Origin: an uncultured Porphyromonadaceae bacterium
GTDB lineage: Bacteria > Bacteroidota > Bacteroidia > Bacteroidales > Muribaculaceae
DNA: 8,407 bases
Direction: 5' to 3'
NCBI GenBank assembly: GCA_947174155.1
Contig: CAMWHX010000035.1
Location: 1 to 8,407 of the forward strand
This document shows, one piece after another, positions 5,874 to 8,407 of the stretch (positions are counted from its first letter, which is position 1; every line of letters begins with the position of its first letter). Below the pieces are notes generated by a model that was not told the DNA's origin, ran no database searches, and saw only the letters and a program-made list of their open reading frames with translations. Made by a program: the position numbers and the translations under genes.

Positions 5874-6869
5874 ATGGATAAGAAGAAACTTGCCGTCATT
5901 ATATTGAACTGGAACGGTCTGAAACTTCTAAAAGAGTTTCTGCCCGAGGCAGTGCGCTGCACCGTCACCCCCGAAGCTGACCTCATTGTGGCCGACAACG
6001 GCTCGGAAGATGACTCAGTGGTGTGGATACGGGAGAATTATCCTCAGGTCAAGATTGTCGCCTTAGGGAAGAATTACGGCTTTGCGGAGGGTTATAACCG
6101 GGCGATCGAGGCTACCGATTATGAGTATACCCTCCTTCTCAACTCAGATGTGATGGTGAGGGCAGGATGGTGGCAACCACTCCTCGACTTCATGGAGCGT
6201 CACCCCGAGGCCGGCGGATGTCAGCCCAAGATCCTCTCCTGGCGTGATAGGGGAAGATTTGAATATGCCGGGGCTGCCGGAGGGTATCTCGATATACTGG
6301 GATACCCCTACTGTCGTGGCCGTATGGGTGACTATACCGAGGAGGACCGTGGTCAGTATGACGGGGCCCCCGTGGAGGTCGCCTGGGCATCCGGAGCCGC
6401 CCTTATGGTCCGCACACGATATTATAAGGAGGTCGGTGGACTCGATGCCGCCTTCTTCGCCCATATGGAGGAGATAGACCTTTGTCTCAGACTGCGCGTT
6501 AAGGGACATCCGGTATATGCTGTGACAGACAGTGCCGTGTGGCATGTCGGAGGAGCCTCACTGGCACAAGGAAATCCTCAGAAGACCTATCTGAACTTCC
6601 GCAACAATCTGCTCCTGCTTCATAAGAACATGCCCCGCCGGAGCGGAGCATGGTTACTCTTCTGGCGCCGACTGATGGATACCGCCGCCTGGGCAATGTT
6701 TCTGGTCAAGGGTGACAGGGCCAACGCTGCCTCAGTGCTTCGAGCGCACAGCGACTTCCGCAAAATGCGCCGCGCCTACAAGGAGCACCCGAAGCGAAGT
6801 GCCCTCGCCGGTCTCCCCGGACGCCGCGCGCTGGTCCCCCTGAGCTTCCTCAAAATTCATAATTCATAA
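5874..6869 (+). CDS. Family 2 glycosyltransferase (rhamnosyltransferase-like)
   Basis: A GT-A fold, inverting glycosyltransferase that would transfer a sugar from a nucleotide-sugar onto a glycan or lipid acceptor at the cytoplasmic face of the membrane; donor and acceptor cannot be read from the sequence. Visible motifs are LNWNG (11-15), ADNGSED (40-46), NYGFAEGYN (67-75), the metal-binding NSDV (90-93, in place of DxD), WASGAALMVR (171-180), FFAHMEEIDLCLRLR (194-208) with the likely catalytic acidic pair, and WHVGGASL (223-230). A weakly hydrophobic stretch at about 258-278 could touch the membrane. The layout resembles WbbL-type rhamnosyltransferases. It shares an operon with mtaB (9-nt spacing). 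The last four residues, IHNS, and the stop codon are encoded by the AATTATG heptad repeat, so the gene end has been overwritten by, or grown into, the repeat. Confidence 0.92.
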   Translation: MDKKKLAVIILNWNGLKLLKEFLPEAVRCTVTPEADLIVADNGSEDDSVVWIRENYPQVKIVALGKNYGFAEGYNRAIEATDYEYTLLLNSDVMVRAGWWQPLLDFMERHPEAGGCQPKILSWRDRGRFEYAGAAGGYLDILGYPYCRGRMGDYTEEDRGQYDGAPVEVAWASGAALMVRTRYYKEVGGLDAAFFAHMEEIDLCLRLRVKGHPVYAVTDSAVWHVGGASLAQGNPQKTYLNFRNNLLLLHKNMPRRSGAWLLFWRRLMDTAAWAMFLVKGDRANAASVLRAHSDFRKMRRAYKEHPKRSALAGLPGRRALVPLSFLKIHNS

Positions 6870-6931
6870 TTCATAATTCATAATTGCGATTGCGCAGCCA
6901 ATTATGAATTATGAATTATGAATTATGAATT
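6854..6931. terminator. Perfect 32-bp heptad inverted repeat between convergent genes
   Basis: Bases 6854-6885 are four copies of AATTCAT plus AATT, and 6900-6931 are the exact reverse complement (four copies of AATTATG plus AATT). The loop is 14 nt (a further G/C pair may close it) and contains GCG/CGC. The arms overlap the 3' ends of the glycosyltransferase (stop 6867-6869) and surE (stop 6916-6918), so a hairpin forms in either transcript. There is no GC-rich stem or classical T-tract beyond the repeat itself. Calling it a bidirectional terminator or 3'-end protector is inference from position and symmetry; the repeat structure itself is read directly. Confidence 0.75.
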
Positions 6932-7680
6932 AATTCAAGCCACTCCGGCGCGTGGGGTGCCGTGCGGTCAAGGAGTTGAGGCGTGACGGAGGCGATACCG
7001 TGTGCCAGACACCACTCGTCGGTGTCACGGGCATCCGGCTCTTCGTTGTGAAACTCTCCCGTGACCATATAAAACGGCAACCCCATCGGGTCTGTATATT
7101 CACGATACTCCTCGGTCCATCCCCCTTTGGCCTGGCGTGTCAGGCGCAGTTCGGTGGGATAGGGTTTCACGTCAGGGATATTTACATTGAGACAGACTCC
7201 CTCGGGAAGGCCGTGCTCCAGCAACTGAGGTACGAGTATGTCTACAAACCGCCGACACCCCTCGAAGTCGGCATCAGGATGATGGGTGGTCAGCGAGAAA
7301 CCGATGGAGGGTACACCTAAGGCACATCCTTCGAAGGCTGCTCCCATAGTGCCGGAGTATATGACGTTGATTGCGGAGTTACTGCCGTGATTGATACCTG
7401 ACACTATGAGATCAGGGAGTTTGTCGCGGAAGAGGACGTGGCGGGCGAGTTTGACGCAGTCTACGGGAGTTCCCGTAGTCTTAAACATATGTGTCCCTTC
7501 GACAGGGGAGGGAACTTCAAAGATACGCAGAGGGTTTATGAATGTCAGCGCCATGGACTGAGCCGAACGGGGGCCATCGGGGCAGACCGCGATAACTTCG
7601 CCGTAGGGACGGAGGAAGCTCATCAGGGCAGCCACACCCTTGGCCTGATATCCGTCGTCGTTGGTAACAAGAATCTTCAT
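6916..7680 (-). CDS. surE: 5'/3'-nucleotidase SurE
   Basis: SurE is a metal-dependent cytoplasmic phosphatase acting on nucleoside 5'- and 3'-monophosphates, associated with stationary-phase survival. The family metal ligands are present: Asp8 and Asp9 (TNDDG), Ser39 (PDGPRSAQS) and Asn97 (SGINHGSN), followed by IYSGTMGAAFEG and LNVNIPD. The 254 residues are normal for the family. The protein ends in ELIHNS, where the last residues and the TAA come from the heptad inverted repeat shared with the convergent glycosyltransferase. The ATG at 7680 is also next to a repeat: three AATTTTG heptads (plus-strand view) end 5 nt before it. The gene lies 120 nt downstream of the alanine racemase gene on the same strand; no TAnnTTTG promoter is visible in that spacer, so its transcription start is unclear. 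Confidence 0.96.
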   Translation of the reverse strand: MKILVTNDDGYQAKGVAALMSFLRPYGEVIAVCPDGPRSAQSMALTFINPLRIFEVPSPVEGTHMFKTTGTPVDCVKLARHVLFRDKLPDLIVSGINHGSNSAINVIYSGTMGAAFEGCALGVPSIGFSLTTHHPDADFEGCRRFVDILVPQLLEHGLPEGVCLNVNIPDVKPYPTELRLTRQAKGGWTEEYREYTDPMGLPFYMVTGEFHNEEPDARDTDEWCLAHGIASVTPQLLDRTAPHAPEWLELIHNS

Positions 7681-7685
7681 ATTGT

Positions 7686-7710
7686 AATTTTGAATTTTGA
7701 ATTTTGAATT
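7686..7710 (+). repeat. Heptad repeat, three AATTTTG copies, at surE start
   Basis: Three tandem AATTTTG heptads plus AATT, the same as the core of unit 2 in the uppP-truB array (25 identical bases). On the surE strand this is an A-rich leader (CAAAATT repeats) ending 5 nt before the start codon. Its position matches that of the array next to the truB start. Confidence 0.9.
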
Positions 7711-7718
7711 AGTGCCTC

Positions 7719-7730
7719 CCGATTAATCGG
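7719..7730. promoter_or_regulatory. 12-bp perfect palindrome upstream of surE
   Basis: CCGATTAATCGG is a perfect self-complementary 12-mer lying about 40-50 bp upstream of the surE start, between two heptad tracts. CCCGATT recurs at 7738-7744. A further small inverted repeat, TTCTC/GAGAA with loop GGA, lies at 7762-7774. The palindrome would suit a dimeric DNA-binding protein or a short hairpin; no regulator is identifiable. Confidence 0.4.
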
Positions 7731-7778
7731 ATGTAATCCCGATTCTCCCGTTTAATGAAGCTTCTCGGAGAGAACCCC

Positions 7779-7796
7779 AATTATGAATTATGAATT
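7779..7796 (+). repeat. Heptad repeat, two AATTATG copies, downstream of alr
   Basis: Two AATTATG heptads plus AATT, the same variant as the inverted repeat at 6854-6931, located a few bases beyond the alanine racemase stop codon. Together with the AATTTTG tract at 7686-7710 it brackets the surE-alr spacer in the same orientation. It gives TAA and TGA stops in different frames on both strands. Confidence 0.85.
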
Positions 7797-7800
7797 GAAC

Positions 7801-8407
7801 TCAGTCTCTGAAATAGACGCGTTTAACTCGCGGGGAGACCGAGGTCAGTATTTCATATGGGATGGTGCCAAGAGCGTCTGCCAGACGGTGGATCGGTGCC
7901 TTTGGACCGAAGATCTCGACTGAATCTCCGACACGGCAGTCTATATCCGTGACGTCGATCATGCAGGCATCCATGCAGATATTGCCCAGCGTAGGAGCCT
8001 CCTTGCCGTTGACCAGGACACTGACGGCTCCCTGCCCGAACCGTCGGTTCATCCCGTCGGCATATCCGATCGGGATTGTCGCCACGAGAGTCTCACGTGA
8101 GAGTATCGTGCGTCGTCCATATCCGATACTTTCCCCGGCCGGTAATCGCCGCAGGTTGATGATGACCGTGCGTAGCGAGGAGACGATGCTCAGAGGATGC
8201 TCGATGTCAGGGGGAAGGGTATCGACACCATACAGGCCTATTCCGAGGCGCACCATGTCGTAATGGGCCTCCGGGAAACGCAGTATACCCGCCGAGTTGA
8301 GGATATGCCTCATGAAGGGTGTTTCCGAGCGGGAGAGCATATAGTCGGTCGAACGCTCGAAACGATCAAGTTGCAGGTGCGTGTAGTCATCCATATCCAG
8401 ACAGTCG
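7801..8407 (-). CDS. alr: Alanine racemase C-terminal part (possibly MurF-Alr fusion), cut by window end
   Basis: Alanine racemase is a PLP enzyme converting L- to D-alanine for peptidoglycan. Only about the last 202 codons are visible; the frame stays open to the window edge, and the ATG at 8394 is internal (codons GAC, TGT, CTG, GAT precede it), not a start. Visible elements are HILNSAG, DMVRLGIGLYG, the catalytic-tyrosine motif SIGYGR, IPIGYADGMNRRFG and GNICMDACMIDV, ending VKRVYFRD. The lysine that binds PLP would lie in the missing N-terminal barrel. In many Bacteroidetes this domain is the C-terminal half of a fusion with MurF (the D-Ala-D-Ala adding ligase); nothing here proves or excludes that. 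The stop at 7801-7803 is followed within a few bases by heptad repeats. Confidence 0.93.
   Translation of the reverse strand, partial: DCLDMDDYTHLQLDRFERSTDYMLSRSETPFMRHILNSAGILRFPEAHYDMVRLGIGLYGVDTLPPDIEHPLSIVSSLRTVIINLRRLPAGESIGYGRRTILSRETLVATIPIGYADGMNRRFGQGAVSVLVNGKEAPTLGNICMDACMIDVTDIDCRVGDSVEIFGPKAPIHRLADALGTIPYEILTSVSPRVKRVYFRD

Noticed and set aside
7681..7800. Bacteroidetes-type promoter for surE
   Set aside because: No TAnnTTTG box is present on the minus strand in this spacer.
8392..8394. ATG at 8394 as the start of alanine racemase
   Set aside because: The frame is open upstream to the window edge and the N-terminal PLP-binding half of the enzyme would be missing.

Overview
The window looks like a chromosomal segment of a Bacteroidales bacterium, most likely Muribaculaceae or a close relative. 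The evidence is threefold. The gene order ftsX, DUF3098, uppP, truB, queA is a Bacteroidetes arrangement. The divergent ftsX/mtaB spacer carries TAnnTTTG-type (-7) Bacteroidetes promoter boxes. There are no obvious Shine-Dalgarno sites. Coding DNA is fairly GC-rich and uses ATA isoleucine codons freely, while the spacers are AT-rich. The family-level assignment is inference.

Layout. On the minus strand, from 4390 down to 110, lie ftsX (divisome-associated membrane protein), a DUF3098 two-helix membrane protein, uppP/bacA (undecaprenyl-diphosphate phosphatase), truB (tRNA Psi55 synthase) and queA (queuosine pathway). This is probably one long envelope/tRNA-modification operon, interrupted between uppP and truB by a 272-bp spacer built of heptanucleotide repeats. 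Divergently on the plus strand, from 4536, are mtaB (tRNA methylthiotransferase, ms2t6A) and, 9 nt later, a family-2 glycosyltransferase. Convergent to these on the minus strand are surE (nucleotidase) and the C-terminal part of an alanine racemase, possibly the Alr half of a MurF-Alr fusion, cut by the window end. Bases 1-109 hold a strong hairpin and no certain gene.

Functional theme: peptidoglycan supply and division (FtsX, UppP, Alr) and tRNA modification (TruB, QueA, MtaB). These are ordinary housekeeping genes.

The unusual part is the spacers. Three of them carry one family of short tandem heptads of the form AAT-N-N-TG (variants AATTTTG, AATGTTG, AATTATG, AATTGTG). Between uppP and truB the heptads form five 40-47 bp composite units, four of them joined by an invariant 12-nt linker CTCCGCAAGGGT, closed by an inverted heptad arm. 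Between the convergent glycosyltransferase and surE genes they form a perfect 32-bp inverted repeat that supplies both stop codons, so two unrelated proteins end in the same residues, IHNS. Upstream of surE they flank a 12-bp palindrome. No defence system, phage, IS element, CRISPR array, tRNA or rRNA was seen.
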